A DNA stretch of 64,000 nucleotides from Peribacillus simplex (GCF_030123325.1 NZ_CP126106.1:319501-383500), one strand, 5' to 3'. Counted from the first letter of the stretch, positions 19,201 to 27,167 are shown. Notes: generated by a model from the letters alone, not told the origin. Numbers and translations: made by a program.

Positions 19201-19452
19201 TGGCATCTTTTCATTGATGCGTCAGAAGAAGATTTTGAAATTTATTACACAAGCCTGCCGGAAGCTAGTACCAACCAGCTTGATATTAAGCAGGCACAGA
19301 GGAAAAAGCTTCGAATTGGGCATGTAGATGATTCAGCTTTTGTTTATATTCGAACCATAAGCCCGACTGTTATTGAATATGTTGTTGCAGACGAAGACTC
19401 GATTTTAAATGGGGTATATTTATCTGAAATTACTAAAGTAGAATTAAGCTAA
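16267..19452 (+). CDS. Large Hsp70/actin-fold ATPase with N-terminal lipoyl-like domain
   Basis: 1061 residues, far longer than DnaK (about 610). Residues 1-80 resemble a biotinyl/lipoyl domain (WYKQPGDYITVGESLAKFSCEGIEFDL, then GTLKELNVAEDTIVKIGD), but the usual lipoylated Lys is absent (EGIEF). Residues 90-430 are unrecognised. The ATPase begins near 440: phosphate-1 GIDFGTKSTVVV at about 441, phosphate-2 FDFGGGTTDFDFG near 675, and adenosine loop LLAGNSSKSPVV near 853. About 150 beta-rich C-terminal residues do not resemble the DnaK peptide-binding domain. AAAGGAGAAATAAC precedes the ATG. It follows the GrpE-like gene in one operon and ends at a terminator. A chaperone-like or signal-gated ATPase is likely; the target is unknown. 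Confidence 0.75.
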   Translation: MTSIIIPEIEEGIEKILLMQWYKQPGDYITVGESLAKFSCEGIEFDLFSEKEGTLKELNVAEDTIVKIGDLICYLDSGEALSEELIIEVEKQEMIEDEEPLENVTSLAEKNNIDSSIYLMNKNEEQVLFSPESQTVPVSTISMTYKEVRSLISHLYQSAEETFFKDEASFFQDIKKMLRSRWVYMNNGNVIYDHNIAALFPYRKYYELMDEDFDYKEHLDVSGFKGDAMTREEAAKSFNTTDHPIYKKIIALEDYSTSKNPSISRIFANQTANSSKSIAFKFNGYDIQSFDVVNQKNNLLGKGFFVPVFRLNGENAFGINDQVALHLWLENRLVPSGLSAERQKEYDYLLALYQLKGLDHESFLKELPSIAIDSKTFYEKLLNSEKVRADIDTYDEKMLTDPNRGHWDLWPVLSDEKPLTIKLNEEIMARNPKMDIREDGIVGIDFGTKSTVVVHQEESDFTLPMRIGVGYLNTEVQDWHYENPTVIEFIDLEHFLELYQEKEGRPDTRWQDVTVSHNALNNLMNGKSDHYYSILNNLKQWAGEKRNELRLKDKRGYAVVLRSFLDLADQEINPIELYAYYLGLYINNQNNGIYLDYTLSFPVTYEKEVREKILKCFECGLKKTLPMPIQQDEELMKKFRVTAGASEPAAYAVCALQEYGFEPEDDEKTYYGVFDFGGGTTDFDFGIWREAGLKESRYDYVIEHFAAGGDRYLGGENMLELLAFQVFKNNQRTMRELNIPFTLPAECVKFPGSETLINESQESYLNTKQLVEKLRPLWERHERYEEQFGKGMIRADLFDKAGHAKLNVELLIDQDEMEQLIEERIEKGIKNFFESLRRAFARSEPSKINKVNILLAGNSSKSPVVMNLFNKWIEREVQNTQNWGEVSDNLFEILPPLGTEGAYLKQEERNRVVNRDILTAPTGKTGVAFGLVQSRKGGSIKVIDRDMINGESKFKYFLGIGRKGKLKTVIDQEEEYSKWHLFIDASEEDFEIYYTSLPEASTNQLDIKQAQRKKLRIGHVDDSAFVYIRTISPTVIEYVVADEDSILNGVYLSEITKVELS

Positions 19453-19560
19453 TTTATCGCTTGAGAAATTCAGGAAGAAATGTAGACGGAAAATATTTTC
19501 GTGAACACACAACAGATAATTCAATTGTATGGGCATTTGTGTGGTATAAATGGAATAAGT
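19453..19560 (+). pseudogene. Short coding remnant after the Hsp70-like gene
   Basis: In one frame after the stop, about 45 codons stay open and read as protein-like, tryptophan-rich sequence (NSGRNVDGKYFREHTTDNS, then IVWAFVWYKWNKSH). No start or ribosome site is visible. It may be the tail of a lost third gene of the module. Confidence 0.25.
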
Positions 19561-19621
19561 CTCACTTGGTGCTTCGGTTAAGGTTTTATGTATGAGTGGA
19601 AAACAACTCAATTTAAGGGTA

Positions 19622-19655
19622 AAGGCCTCCACAGTTTACTGTGTGAGGCCTTTTC
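19622..19655. terminator. Bidirectional terminator between the Hsp70-like and ger operons
   Basis: AAGGCCTCCACAG pairs with CTGTGTGAGGCCTT around a TTTA loop and is followed by TTTT on the plus strand. The convergent ger operon ends about 90 bases further on. Confidence 0.8.
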
Positions 19656-19740
19656 ATGCTCGTCGTATTTGTATTCCTAAGAAAAAGTTTTCATTTTCAA
19701 CATTTAATGCTAGAAGCTCATATGTGTTTATCCTGAGGGT

Positions 19741-20955
19741 TCACTTCCTTAATCCTCCTGATGTTCCATAATCGTTAATCGTTAATTGTATATTGTAGTT
19801 GATCGGGGTTTCACTGAATGTTTGGTCCCAATCCTTTTTGACCTTCTTCCAAACTTTGGGGTTCTCGATTCTCAATCGATTTCCGAAGCCGGCAACGTCC
19901 ACTTGGTATTCTCTTTGCATTTTTTCCACTACATTTCTCACCAAGCGATTCACTTCTTTTTCAGCTAATTTTTCAGCTTTTTTTAGGAATTCATTTTTAA
20001 AAGCATTTCCTGGAACTACCCAGTTTTCAGACAGTCTTCCCACAGATTCAATGTTTACTTCAAAAGAGATGTTGTCTCCTTTAACTCGTGGTATGATCCT
20101 GCTTTTCATGGACTCTATCTCATACACAATCAGCTGACCTGTCTCTTCATCAAAGCTTTTCACTACACCGCCTTTTCCCTTACCTGTTATCCATGTTACG
20201 CCCTCCAGTTCTTCCTCATTTAAAAAACCAGTCATTTTGTGTGTCTTACCATCGATCACTGCAGCACCAGCAAATTTGACTTGCCCATTCACTGATAGTA
20301 CATTTTGCAACAGAAAACTAGATTCTGATTTGATCTTACTTTCTATTTTAATTAGCGACATAGGAGGCAAAATCCTCGTTGTTCGATAGGCATTTTCCAC
20401 AATGCCAACCAGGCGAAATGCTGGAATCTCTCCTGCTGTCTTTGTTTCCAGTGTGTTGCTTGCTCTTCCTTTACTGATGAGCAAAAGACAGCTTGGTCTA
20501 AAATCATTATCACGAAAATTAAGATCAAGTAATTGTTCCAAACCATGTGATTTTGCAAGACTTTCACTGATAACAATCACTTTCATATGGTTAGCGGTTA
20601 AAGGTTGTTCGTTTCTCAATGCTAATTCACGAGTCATCTGAAGGATGGAATCTCCCGTTTGAGAAACATTCAAATAAGCTTTTTGTTGTGGTCCGGCTTG
20701 TTTCGTTGTTGAACTTGCTACTTGTGGAGTGATAAGTTGATAGGTTGAAGTAATCAGGTCTTTTCTCAAATATCCTTCCCCTTGTTCATTTAACTCTTTC
20801 TCAATGAAGGTCTTCCTTCCTTTATCAAATGCCATACCTATTCCTAAACTTTGTTCTTCAATTTCATGACTGCTCCAACATCCTGTAAGAAATAAGAGCA
20901 AAAGAACGGAGAGGGAAACGAAGAGAGGCCGAATATTTTTATGTGTTTGTTTCAT
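19741..20955 (-). CDS. gerAC: Germinant receptor C subunit, Ger(x)C lipoprotein
   Basis: 404 residues. An N-terminal signal peptide ends in the lipobox LTGC (Cys about 26) followed by WSSHEIEE, typical of Ger(x)C proteins. It is anchored by diacylglycerol to the outer face of the spore inner membrane. The rest has the three-domain mixed layout of the family, ending in a C-terminal half with long helices (AEKLAEKEVNRLVRNVVEKM). With the A and B subunits it forms a nutrient receptor that triggers germination. The start overlaps the B gene by 17 bases. The specific paralogue (gerA, gerB, gerK or other) cannot be told by eye, so the symbol denotes the family. Confidence 0.9.
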   Translation of the reverse strand: MKQTHKNIRPLFVSLSVLLLLFLTGCWSSHEIEEQSLGIGMAFDKGRKTFIEKELNEQGEGYLRKDLITSTYQLITPQVASSTTKQAGPQQKAYLNVSQTGDSILQMTRELALRNEQPLTANHMKVIVISESLAKSHGLEQLLDLNFRDNDFRPSCLLLISKGRASNTLETKTAGEIPAFRLVGIVENAYRTTRILPPMSLIKIESKIKSESSFLLQNVLSVNGQVKFAGAAVIDGKTHKMTGFLNEEELEGVTWITGKGKGGVVKSFDEETGQLIVYEIESMKSRIIPRVKGDNISFEVNIESVGRLSENWVVPGNAFKNEFLKKAEKLAEKEVNRLVRNVVEKMQREYQVDVAGFGNRLRIENPKVWKKVKKDWDQTFSETPINYNIQLTINDYGTSGGLRK

Positions 20956-22042
20956 ATTTTCCTCCCTTTACTCTTGAGATAATAAGCAGGAGAAGCGGAA
21001 GTAAACCAAATAAGAACAGTGCGACATTGCCGACAAGATCTCCAAGTTTAAAGAGGTCATTGATATTCTTCGGAACCATGGCAATGATGTAGAGAATTGG
21101 AAGCAGCCCAAACATAAATGGGTGAATGCTCTTCTTGGAAAGTTGAGCCAGCCCTAAAGCAGCTGCATAAAATGTTATCGTGAATGTGGAGAAAATTTGC
21201 ATGATCCATACCACGAGCAATAAAGATTCAAACCGTTCAAAGATTAAACCGGCGACTTCAAAACTTCGAATAAGATCAAGTGTCGGCCATGTTCTCGTGA
21301 CCACTCCATCAATAGATAATGCCCCGATAACCAATACGACCGTTATCACGTAAAAAATCAATGGAATGGAAACCCCGACAAGAACCGCTTTTACCGCTTT
21401 TTTTGGCTGATTCATAAACGGAAGAAGCAGTAACATGATTTCAGCCCCTGTAAAAGCGAGAGACGTTGTTTTTACTCCTTTAAGTACAGGTATAATTCCT
21501 TCTCCTAATACCGGACGCAGATTATCGATTTCAAATATTTTAAAGCTCATAAAGGTAACAACTAAAAAAAGGATAACTGTCAAAGGTAATATAATTTCAA
21601 AAAGGCGGGCAATCGGGTTAATGCCGCCGATGATCAGATAGAGACCCACCCACATAAACAACATAATGATTGCCCAGGTAGGGGTACCTTCAAGAAGTAA
21701 AAACCTTATAACCTCCGCCATCGAACGGATCTGAAACCCGGAAGTCGTAAGGAAATAACAGATTATAACTAAACTGATTACCCCACCCGCCCATTTTCCA
21801 ACAATATCATTAATGTATTGATAAAAGGTTTTGTCGGGAAACTGTTGGCTTAACTTGACCATGATCACCCCAGTGATTAACGCGATAACTCCGCCTATAA
21901 TAACGCTTATCCATACATCTGGTGTATGTACCTTCTCCGTAGATGATCTGGGTAGGGTGAGTAATCCGGTACCGAGTATAAAGTTGATGACAATGACAGC
22001 TGCTTGAGGAGTTGTAATTTTGTCTTTCGGACTGAGAATCAT
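20939..22042 (-). CDS. gerAB: Germinant receptor B subunit, spore germination permease
   Basis: 367 residues with ten predicted membrane helices, APC-superfamily fold. The start KITTPQAAVIVINFILGTGLLTLPR is the usual N terminus of GerAB-type proteins and resembles amino acid transporters. It is the likely germinant-binding subunit in the spore inner membrane. GGGTGG precedes the ATG at 22042. It lies 26 bases after the A gene and overlaps the C gene by 17 bases, so the three are translated together. Ligand not predictable. Confidence 0.92.
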   Translation of the reverse strand: MILSPKDKITTPQAAVIVINFILGTGLLTLPRSSTEKVHTPDVWISVIIGGVIALITGVIMVKLSQQFPDKTFYQYINDIVGKWAGGVISLVIICYFLTTSGFQIRSMAEVIRFLLLEGTPTWAIIMLFMWVGLYLIIGGINPIARLFEIILPLTVILFLVVTFMSFKIFEIDNLRPVLGEGIIPVLKGVKTTSLAFTGAEIMLLLLPFMNQPKKAVKAVLVGVSIPLIFYVITVVLVIGALSIDGVVTRTWPTLDLIRSFEVAGLIFERFESLLLVVWIMQIFSTFTITFYAAALGLAQLSKKSIHPFMFGLLPILYIIAMVPKNINDLFKLGDLVGNVALFLFGLLPLLLLIISRVKGGKYETNT

Positions 22043-22068
22043 TCTTTAACCACCCTTTCACCGATAGG

Positions 22069-23643
22069 TTATCCTTTACGCATGGGGTTTTTTGTATGCA
22101 TCATCTTTGGACGGCGTTTCATCATCATAAGTGGCATGCGAACCATCAGGTCTTTCCACTCACCTAAGCGATAAGGAACGGCTGGACTCAAATAAGGCAC
22201 GCCAAAGCTTTTTAATTTCACTAAATGGCTGCTCATTAAAAGAAAAAAGAGAATGACCCCGTACAATCCAAATGTGGCAGCACACAGCATGGCGGGAAAA
22301 CGAAGAATCCGTAATGTAAACCCAGCACTATATTGCGGAATGGAGAATGATGAAATAGCGGTTAACGCTACTACAATGACCAAAACAGGGCTAATGATCC
22401 CTGCCTGTACAGCAGCTTCCCCTATGATTAAACCGCCGACAATTCCCATTGCGGGACCGATCGGCTTAGGCAATCGCAGTCCTGCTTCCCGCAAAATTTC
22501 GATGGATATTTCCATGAATAATGCTTCGATAAGTGCCGGAAACGGTACCCCGGACCTGGTTCCGATAATGGAGATGGCCAGTTTGGTCGGAATCAGCCCT
22601 GAATGAAAGGAGATAAAGGCTATATACAAAGACGGTGTAAAAAGTGCCAGAATAGCTGCGAGGTAACGAAGCATACGTATGAATGTGCCAGGAATCCACC
22701 TTTCATAATAATCTTCCGGTGATTGTAACATCATGCTTAAGGTAACCGGAACAATCAAAGCGAATGGTGTCCCATCTAATAAGATGGCTACCCGACCTTC
22801 CATCAAAGCAGCGATTACGCGATCAGGACGTTCTGTATTTTGTACCTGTGGAAAAGGACTAAGGTAATTATCTTCAATAAGTTGCTCTACATAACCTGAT
22901 TCCGGCACACTATCAAGATCAATTTTCTTAATTCGGTTTTCCACCTCTTGAACTAATTCGGGATCCACAATATCTTTTATGTAAGCGACGACCAAGTCTT
23001 TTTTTGAACGCTTTCCTACCTGGAATTTCACTAAGGATAAATTCTCGATTTCACCACTGCCCCTTAAAAAAGAGGTATTATCACTCAATGATTCAGTGAA
23101 ACCGACCCGTGGGCCTCTGACTAATGCCTCTGAGACAGGCTCTTCGATCGTCCTTGTTTTAAGTTTTGTAGTTCCAAGGATCAGCGCATCCATTGATCCA
23201 TCAATTAAAAGAGCGGTAGAACCTTTGAGTACTTTAGATGCTAAATCTTTAATGGAACGAACTGCTTCAATTTCACTAATGGATAACACTTCATTTTTTA
23301 TAAATTCTTTTGAAATGCTTCCTTTGAGGTAGGGAAGGTCCTGGTTATATTCTGCTGAAAAATCAACCATCAACGAAGGCATAATATGCTTATCAATGAG
23401 ATCTTTATCCGATAGTCCATCCGCAAAAATGATAACTGACCGTATACCGGTACGCCCTAGATTAAATTCCCGAAAATGCACATCCCAATTATGGCCAATT
23501 TCTTGCTTAACACATTCAAGGTTAAAATTAAAATTATCCGTAAACTGACACGTTGCATCTTGGGAGGTAGTTGCTTCTTGTTTGTCTTTATCGGTACCTT
23601 TTTCTTTTTTACCAATCCTTGATATCCACTCTTTCATCATCAT
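22069..23643 (-). CDS. gerAA: Germinant receptor A subunit
   Basis: About 524 residues. The N-terminal soluble part (about 1-280) contains the family markers DGLSDKDLID and RGPRVGFTESLSDN, which correspond to the conserved GPR-GFTE segment of GerAA proteins. The second half carries four to five membrane segments and ends with a charged tail (MMKRRPKMMHTKNPMRKG). It is an oligomeric membrane subunit that may form the ion channel of the receptor. The ATG at 23643 is chosen over the GTG at 23646 because AAAGG lies 7 bases upstream. This ATG overlaps the stop of the 41-codon gene before it (TGATG), so translation is likely coupled. Confidence 0.92.
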   Translation of the reverse strand: MMMKEWISRIGKKEKGTDKDKQEATTSQDATCQFTDNFNFNLECVKQEIGHNWDVHFREFNLGRTGIRSVIIFADGLSDKDLIDKHIMPSLMVDFSAEYNQDLPYLKGSISKEFIKNEVLSISEIEAVRSIKDLASKVLKGSTALLIDGSMDALILGTTKLKTRTIEEPVSEALVRGPRVGFTESLSDNTSFLRGSGEIENLSLVKFQVGKRSKKDLVVAYIKDIVDPELVQEVENRIKKIDLDSVPESGYVEQLIEDNYLSPFPQVQNTERPDRVIAALMEGRVAILLDGTPFALIVPVTLSMMLQSPEDYYERWIPGTFIRMLRYLAAILALFTPSLYIAFISFHSGLIPTKLAISIIGTRSGVPFPALIEALFMEISIEILREAGLRLPKPIGPAMGIVGGLIIGEAAVQAGIISPVLVIVVALTAISSFSIPQYSAGFTLRILRFPAMLCAATFGLYGVILFFLLMSSHLVKLKSFGVPYLSPAVPYRLGEWKDLMVRMPLMMMKRRPKMMHTKNPMRKG

Positions 23644-23768
23644 CACTCATCCTTTGAGGTACGAAGCCATTTAAACAATTCGCTGATTACAAACGGAATA
23701 ACGAACGCAATAAAAGCTTGTATAAAAACCTGCCATTCTGGAAGGTAGGAAACAATCGTTTTCCACAT
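23643..23768 (-). CDS. Single-helix membrane peptide leading the ger operon
   Basis: 41 residues: MWKTIVSYLPEWQVF, then a hydrophobic helix about residues 14-31, then a basic tail LFKWLRTSKDE. AGGGTG lies 7 bases before this ATG (an earlier in-frame ATG at 23774 is too close to it). The stop codon overlaps the gerAA start as TGATG, a classic coupling arrangement. I infer a small accessory subunit of the receptor. Some germination operons are known to encode small membrane D-type proteins, but this one has a single helix and I cannot match it to them. Too short to be certain. Confidence 0.55.
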   Translation of the reverse strand: MWKTIVSYLPEWQVFIQAFIAFVIPFVISELFKWLRTSKDE

Positions 23769-23779
23769 TTTCATCACCC

Positions 23780-24558
23780 TATACTTGTCTCAGATAGCAA
23801 CTGAAATCTGTAAAATTCCTTTATTTCTCAAATAGTATTAATATCTTCTGCGTTTCTTATGCAATGAAGTTAAAAGCTCTTAGCGTATTCGCATCACTTT
23901 ATACTTGTACTAGCTATGTGGAAAAAGTGATTTAGAATATGGTGGAGGAGAGAAAGAAATGAAATCGATTTCTGGGACATATCCGAATGATTATAGTGAG
24001 ATTTAATAAACAATTGGTTGAGATGTTGAGTGAAGCTTTAGAAAGTAAAAAAGAGGGTTTTTTCTTATCGGTGCTTTTACTGGGTATTTTAATTAATGAT
24101 TTATAATAATCGGCTTTTCCTCTTGAAATGGAGAAGACTTATGCTCATGATTTGAAATATAATTTTAAAGGCTGTTTTCGCATACTTTGTTGCTATTCAC
24201 CAAGTAATGCGGTGTGGTTGATTTCCCCTCCAATGCTCGCTTTCCGCTCCAATCAACCTTAAATCGTTTCGTTTTAAAAACAACAATCTTTACGAAAAGA
24301 TCCATTTTAAAAATATATATATCAAATTGAAATGATGTTCAAAAACATATATACTAAAAATTGAGAATTATTTGTAAGTTTTATCTACTTTTGGGAAATT
24401 TGCGCATTTATCAACTTGAGAACAAGATACCCGATCGCTACCCGGAACGGAAAAGGATACACGATTATCACAAAATAGATCGGAATGAATCTTTCGATAT
24501 GGGTCAAAAGGCAAGTTGTTTCTTAGTTATTAAGGTGCGATTTTAAAGGGGTGAAAAA
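23780..24558. other. Intergenic stretch between divergent ger operon and serine hydrolase
   Basis: It should hold promoters for both directions. The ger promoter is expected to be sigma-G-dependent, but I could not place a convincing GNATR/CATNNTA pair. A collapsed repeat lies at 24216-24258 and a 27-codon open stretch (MLSEALESKKEGFFLSVLLLG) near 24025-24105 with no ribosome site. Nothing else is supported. Confidence 0.4.
24216..24258. repeat. Collapsed copy of a dispersed repeat with inverted ends
   Basis: GGTTGATT and AATCAACC form the ends, with CTCCAATGCTCGCTTTCCGC between. These are the outer ends of the same GC-rich Bacillus intergenic repeat whose core survives at 13393. The hairpin core has been deleted here. 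Confidence 0.45.
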
Positions 24559-25935
24559 ATGGTGAATATATGGACAAGCTGCACACTTAGTTCAATTCTG
24601 GCTCTTTCCTTACTAGCACCATCCGTGTCTTTCGCTAATGAAAATTCGAATCAGGAAGCCGCTGTGAGTAAGGAAACTGCCAGCCAGTATCCCATGTTAA
24701 AGAAAGCAAAAAAACCTGAAGAAGCGGGATTTTCGTCTGAAAAGCTGGAAAAGGTGGATCAGCTTATTGAAATGGAAGTGGCTGCCGGTTTCCCTGGTGC
24801 TGCGCTGATTGTCATAAAGGACGGAAAAATCGTTAAAAGTGAAAGCTACGGGTACAAACAGAAATATAATGAACATACACCTCTTAAGAAGTTTCGGAAA
24901 ATGGAAAATGAAACGTTATTTGACCTTGCTTCAAACACGAAGATGTATGCAACCAATTTTGCCATTCAGAAATTGGTCAGCGAAGGAAAGCTTAATATCC
25001 AGGCAAGAGTCCAGCAATACATTCCAGAATTCAAAGACACGGAGGAGGATGTGATCAAAGGAAAGGACAATCTGAGGGTTATTGATGTTCTTCATCATAC
25101 TGCAGGTTTTAGACCTGATCCGCAATATCATAATCCAAAAGTTTCGAAAGAACTCTACTCCCAGGAACGGGATAAAACCATCGAGTTCATTTCCAAAACA
25201 CCGCTCACATATGTACCCGGAACACAGAATGTATACAGTGATGTCGATTATATGCTGCTTGGCACCATTGTTGAAGAAATAACGGGGATGCGGCTTGACA
25301 CCTATGTTGAAAATGAATTGTACAAGCCGCTTGGCTTGAAGAATACAAAGTTCAATCCTCTTCAAAAGGGCTCTAAGCCAATGGATTTTGCTGCAACTGA
25401 ATTGCTTGGTAACACCCGGGACGGCGTGATAGATTTCCCTAACATTCGCACATACACACTTCAAGGGGAAGTACATGATGAAAAAGCCTTTTATTCGATG
25501 GGGGGAGTTTCAGGGCATGCAGGTCTTTTCTCCAATACGAAAGATATGGCCATCCTCCTGCAGGTGATGCTGAATGGCGGGGGATACGGTAAACATATGT
25601 TATTTGATCAAGAAACCATCGCTGAATTCGTCGCACCGTCCGCGATGAATCCTACATATGGACTTGGGTGGAGACGAAATGGCGATGCTAGCATGGAGTG
25701 GATGTTCAGCCCTTATGCGAGCGACAGTGCCTACGGTCATACTGGATGGACTGGGACGGTCACGATCATTGATCCGGAGAAGGATTTAGGGATTGTGCTA
25801 CTAACTAATAAAAAGCACTCTCCGCTCGTTAACCCTGTAGCCAATTCCAATCAGTTTTTTGGTGACCTCTTCAAAACAGGAAGCTATGGAAGTGTTGTGA
25901 CTGCGATTTATGAAGCATTGGAAACGAATGAATGA
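24559..25935 (+). CDS. Secreted serine hydrolase, beta-lactamase/AmiE (YbbE)-YfeW type
   Basis: 458 residues. A signal peptide (about 1-27, ending SVSFANE) targets export. The mature part is a class C beta-lactamase-like fold: active-site SxxK as SNTK near 131-134 (FDLASNTKMYATNFA), the YxN-like motif as YSD (NVYSDVDYMLLG), and the third motif HTG in GHTGWTGTVTIIDP near 395. Length and motifs match B. subtilis YbbE (AmiE, an N-acetylmuramyl-L-alanine amidase in cell-wall recycling) and E. coli YfeW. No nagZ, namZ or mur genes lie nearby, so the recycling role is inferred from similarity only. AAAGGGGTG precedes the ATG. Monocistronic. Confidence 0.82.
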   Translation: MVNIWTSCTLSSILALSLLAPSVSFANENSNQEAAVSKETASQYPMLKKAKKPEEAGFSSEKLEKVDQLIEMEVAAGFPGAALIVIKDGKIVKSESYGYKQKYNEHTPLKKFRKMENETLFDLASNTKMYATNFAIQKLVSEGKLNIQARVQQYIPEFKDTEEDVIKGKDNLRVIDVLHHTAGFRPDPQYHNPKVSKELYSQERDKTIEFISKTPLTYVPGTQNVYSDVDYMLLGTIVEEITGMRLDTYVENELYKPLGLKNTKFNPLQKGSKPMDFAATELLGNTRDGVIDFPNIRTYTLQGEVHDEKAFYSMGGVSGHAGLFSNTKDMAILLQVMLNGGGYGKHMLFDQETIAEFVAPSAMNPTYGLGWRRNGDASMEWMFSPYASDSAYGHTGWTGTVTIIDPEKDLGIVLLTNKKHSPLVNPVANSNQFFGDLFKTGSYGSVVTAIYEALETNE

Positions 25936-25956
25936 ATATATATATCCATAAAGTTA

Positions 25957-25989
25957 AAGTCCTCCGATTAAAGTCGGGAGGCCTTTATT
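25957..25989 (+). terminator. Probable terminator after the serine hydrolase
   Basis: CCTCCGA and TCGGGAGG form a stem with one bulged base, followed by CCTTTATT. The T-run is weak. Confidence 0.5.
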
Positions 25990-26020
25990 CTTGTTACATG
26001 AATGTCTGGATTTCTTTTAG

Positions 26021-26347
26021 CCACATTTTAGTGAATCGATTGCCATTGGAGTTGGAGTACAGATAGAAAAGGAACGCAGGCTTTTATTGCTGATTTCTGT
26101 CGCATTGGCAGGTGTATGCGTTTGGGTGGGCGGGGGCATTACGTTTTTAGGCCTGATCGCACCGCATATAGAAGTGGGGGCGAGATGCAAAACTACTGCC
26201 ACTGACTGCAATCTTAGGTTCCTTATTGCTGCTATCTGCCGATACTTTAGGAGGAGTCATCATGGCCCCAATGGAATCGCCAGTGGGGATTATCGTTTCG
26301 ATTTTAGGAGCGCCGTATTTTATCTACTTGCTCTTGAAAAACATTTA
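26021..26347 (+). pseudogene. C-terminal remnant of a FecCD-type siderophore ABC permease
   Basis: One frame gives AIGVGVQIEKERRLLLLISV, then ALAGVCVWVGGGITFLGLIAPH, the conserved cytoplasmic-loop region of FecCD permeases. After a frameshift near 26175 a second frame gives LLSADTLGGVIMAPMESPVG and IVSILGAPYFIYLLLKN, the normal C terminus. The 5' two thirds are missing and no partner genes remain. It is a relic of an iron-uptake operon. Confidence 0.75.
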
Positions 26348-26378
26348 GAATATATGGAGATGTACATAAAAGTTTCAG

Positions 26379-26423
26379 AAAAAAAGCCCATTTTCCAGGA
26401 CGTTAATGAGAAGGGCTTTTTTG
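26379..26423 (+). terminator. Terminator following the permease remnant
   Basis: AAAAAAGCCC and GGGCTTTTTT pair around about 25 bases, with TTTTTT at the end. It probably served the lost permease operon. Confidence 0.65.
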
Positions 26424-26526
26424 CATTCACGGGTTTTCAAAGAATATCGATGAGAGCTGTACGGGTAGAAAGCGGCATTGGGGAGTGATGGATCATCCCC
26501 TAAAAGATTTATTTTTTAAAAATATA

Positions 26527-26556
26527 TTGACTGAATGGCTTGTATCCGCTTACAAT
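26527..26556 (+). promoter_or_regulatory. hut promoter overlapped by a cre site
   Basis: TTGACT (26527-26532) and TACAAT (26551-26556) are 18 bases apart. TGTATCCGCTTACA (26541-26554), 13 of 14 to the cre consensus, covers the -10. CcpA would therefore compete directly with RNA polymerase, consistent with catabolite repression of histidine use. Confidence 0.75.
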
Positions 26557-26603
26557 AATATTAGTTATTAGTGTATTTAGAAAATTGTAAAAGAGGTACC
26601 TGC

Positions 26604-27053
26604 ATGACAAAGGAATTCGACAGAAGAATCGGGCGCCATGCAATCATGTACGCGTTTGCGGACGAAGAGGAAGAAGTCATATTGACGAATAATCTAAAGC
26701 GGATGGATTGGCTTTATGGAAAAGGTAAAGTCGGTTCAATGGAGCTGCAGAAAATAGTTGCGGCCATTGAGACATCAGCGAAAAGACTTGGATTAGTCAA
26801 TCCCGATATGTATCGTGAAATGCATGCGCTGTATCATGCGATCATCGAAGCACTCCAAGGAGTGACACGCGGCCAAGTCGAGCTTGGCGGTCTTTTGAGG
26901 ACTGCGGGCCTTCGGTTTGCAATCGTTCGGGGCAGGCCGTTTGAAAACGGGGACGAAGGTGAATGGATTGCTGTCGCCGTGTATGGAACGATTGGAGCAC
27001 CGGTTCGGGGATTTGAACATGAAGCCGTTGGCTTGGGAATTAACCACATTTGA
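26604..27053 (+). CDS. hutP: Histidine-responsive antitermination protein HutP
   Basis: 149 residues, the family's normal length. In the presence of L-histidine and Mg2+ it binds UAG-containing leader RNA and prevents termination ahead of hutH. Key features are visible: the metal/histidine-binding region YREMHALYHAIIEALQGVTRGQ with two histidines four residues apart (HALYH), the strand LLRTAGLRFAIVRG, and the C terminus GFEHEAVGLGINHI with the further ligand histidine. The ATG at 26604 is preceded by AGAGGT; the upstream in-frame GTG at 26571 lies too close to the promoter. The target RNA is the terminator located between this gene and hutH. Confidence 0.95.
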   Translation: MTKEFDRRIGRHAIMYAFADEEEEVILTNNLKRMDWLYGKGKVGSMELQKIVAAIETSAKRLGLVNPDMYREMHALYHAIIEALQGVTRGQVELGGLLRTAGLRFAIVRGRPFENGDEGEWIAVAVYGTIGAPVRGFEHEAVGLGINHI

Positions 27054-27068
27054 ATAATTAAAAGCCTA

Positions 27069-27136
27069 TAGTTATTTAGTGAAATAGGGGGCTGTATTGA
27101 AGGACTGGATAAGTCTGTCAATATGGCCTCCTTTTG
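27069..27136 (+). promoter_or_regulatory. HutP-controlled RNA: UAG repeats and terminator before hutH
   Basis: Three UAG triplets spaced by five bases (27069, 27077, 27085) are followed by a large hairpin, GGGGGCTGTATTGA with TCAATATGGCCTCC (G-U pairs allowed), and TTTT at 27132. UAG repeats are the known recognition units of HutP. The arrangement is the same as in the B. subtilis hut operon, where HutP-histidine opens the terminator. Confidence 0.8.
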
Positions 27137-27167
27137 TGTGTTTAAAAAAAGAATAGGGGTGCTGGAA

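Noticed and set aside
24361..24546. 61-codon frame upstream of the serine hydrolase
   Set aside because: Begins with a non-ATG codon, lacks a ribosome site and has no recognisable features.
27123..27167. Upstream in-frame ATG that would extend hutH by 15 codons
   Set aside because: It lies inside the HutP-controlled terminator hairpin and has no ribosome site. The ATG at 27168 does.
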